DNA of 6,214 nucleotides from an uncultured Bacteroidales bacterium (lineage in GTDB: Bacteria; Bacteroidota; Bacteroidia; Bacteroidales; UBA932): assembly GCA_945982095.1 (NCBI GenBank), contig CAMFRR010000059.1:1-6214 (forward strand), read 5' to 3'. The first letter of the stretch is position 1. Each line of letters begins with the position of its first letter. Of this stretch, positions 6,173 to 6,214 are shown in pieces. Made by a program: the position numbers and the translations under genes. The notes beneath the pieces were generated by a model, which worked only from the letters and a program-made list of their open reading frames with translations, was not told where the DNA came from and made no database searches.

Positions 6173-6214
6173 CTGTCTCTTATACACATCTCCGAGCCCA
6201 CGAGACGGACTCCT
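6173..6214. other. Nextera/Tn5 sequencing adapter with i7 index (artefact, not genomic)
   Basis: CTGTCTCTTATACACATCT (6173-6191) is exactly the 19-bp Tn5 mosaic end. CCGAGCCCACGAGAC (6192-6206) is the rest of the Nextera read-through sequence on the i7 side. The final GGACTCCT (6207-6214) sits where the 8-base i7 index belongs and matches the index I know as N705. The join with genomic sequence falls between 6172 and 6173. This stretch should be trimmed; it is not an insertion sequence. Confidence 0.98.

Noticed and set aside
6173..6191. Tn5 mosaic end, suggesting a transposon or insertion sequence boundary
   Set aside because: The following bases are the Nextera adapter and index in exact library order, and no transposase is present. 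It is a library artefact.

Overview
This window looks like a short-read assembly contig from a Bacteroidales-type member of the Bacteroidota. Three things point there: TACCTTTG promoter boxes of the Bacteroidota -7 type (TAnnTTTG), lipoprotein signal peptides on two extracellular hydrolases, and a dense layout of secreted enzymes with few Shine-Dalgarno sites. It cannot be placed to genus from the sequence alone. Both ends cut through genes. The last 42 bases are not genomic: they are a Nextera/Tn5 library adapter with its i7 index, read through at the end of an insert.

Layout from left to right: (1) positions 1-1929, minus strand, a two-gene operon. The first gene is a small predicted outer-membrane beta-barrel protein with a C-x2-C-x2-C motif after its signal peptide. 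The second, 7 bp downstream, is an alpha/beta-hydrolase lipoprotein that runs off the left edge. (2) Positions 1930-1999, a compact divergent promoter region. A 9-bp inverted repeat places one TACCTTTG box on each strand, each exactly 21 nt from its start codon. (3) Positions 2000-3039, plus strand, an lrgA-lrgB (cidA-cidB type) pair with ATGA overlap. (4) Positions 3045-6172, minus strand, a second two-gene unit: a 5'-truncated DNA/RNA non-specific endonuclease and, 29 bp downstream, a 717-residue six-hairpin-type glycoside hydrolase lipoprotein. This unit converges on lrgB with only 5 bp between the stop codons.

The theme is envelope and extracellular hydrolysis: an esterase/lipase-like lipoprotein, a secreted nuclease and a glycosidase, next to a membrane LrgAB system. 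LrgAB proteins are linked to export of small metabolites or control of murein hydrolases in other bacteria. No intergenic stretch exceeds about 70 bp, and there is no sign of RNA genes, CRISPR arrays or mobile elements. I do not see a convincing undescribed system. The best leads are the symmetric divergent promoter, the uncharacterised Cys-motif barrel paired with a hydrolase, and the glycosidase of unknown substrate. The adapter matters most in practice, because it creates a false N-terminus on the nuclease.
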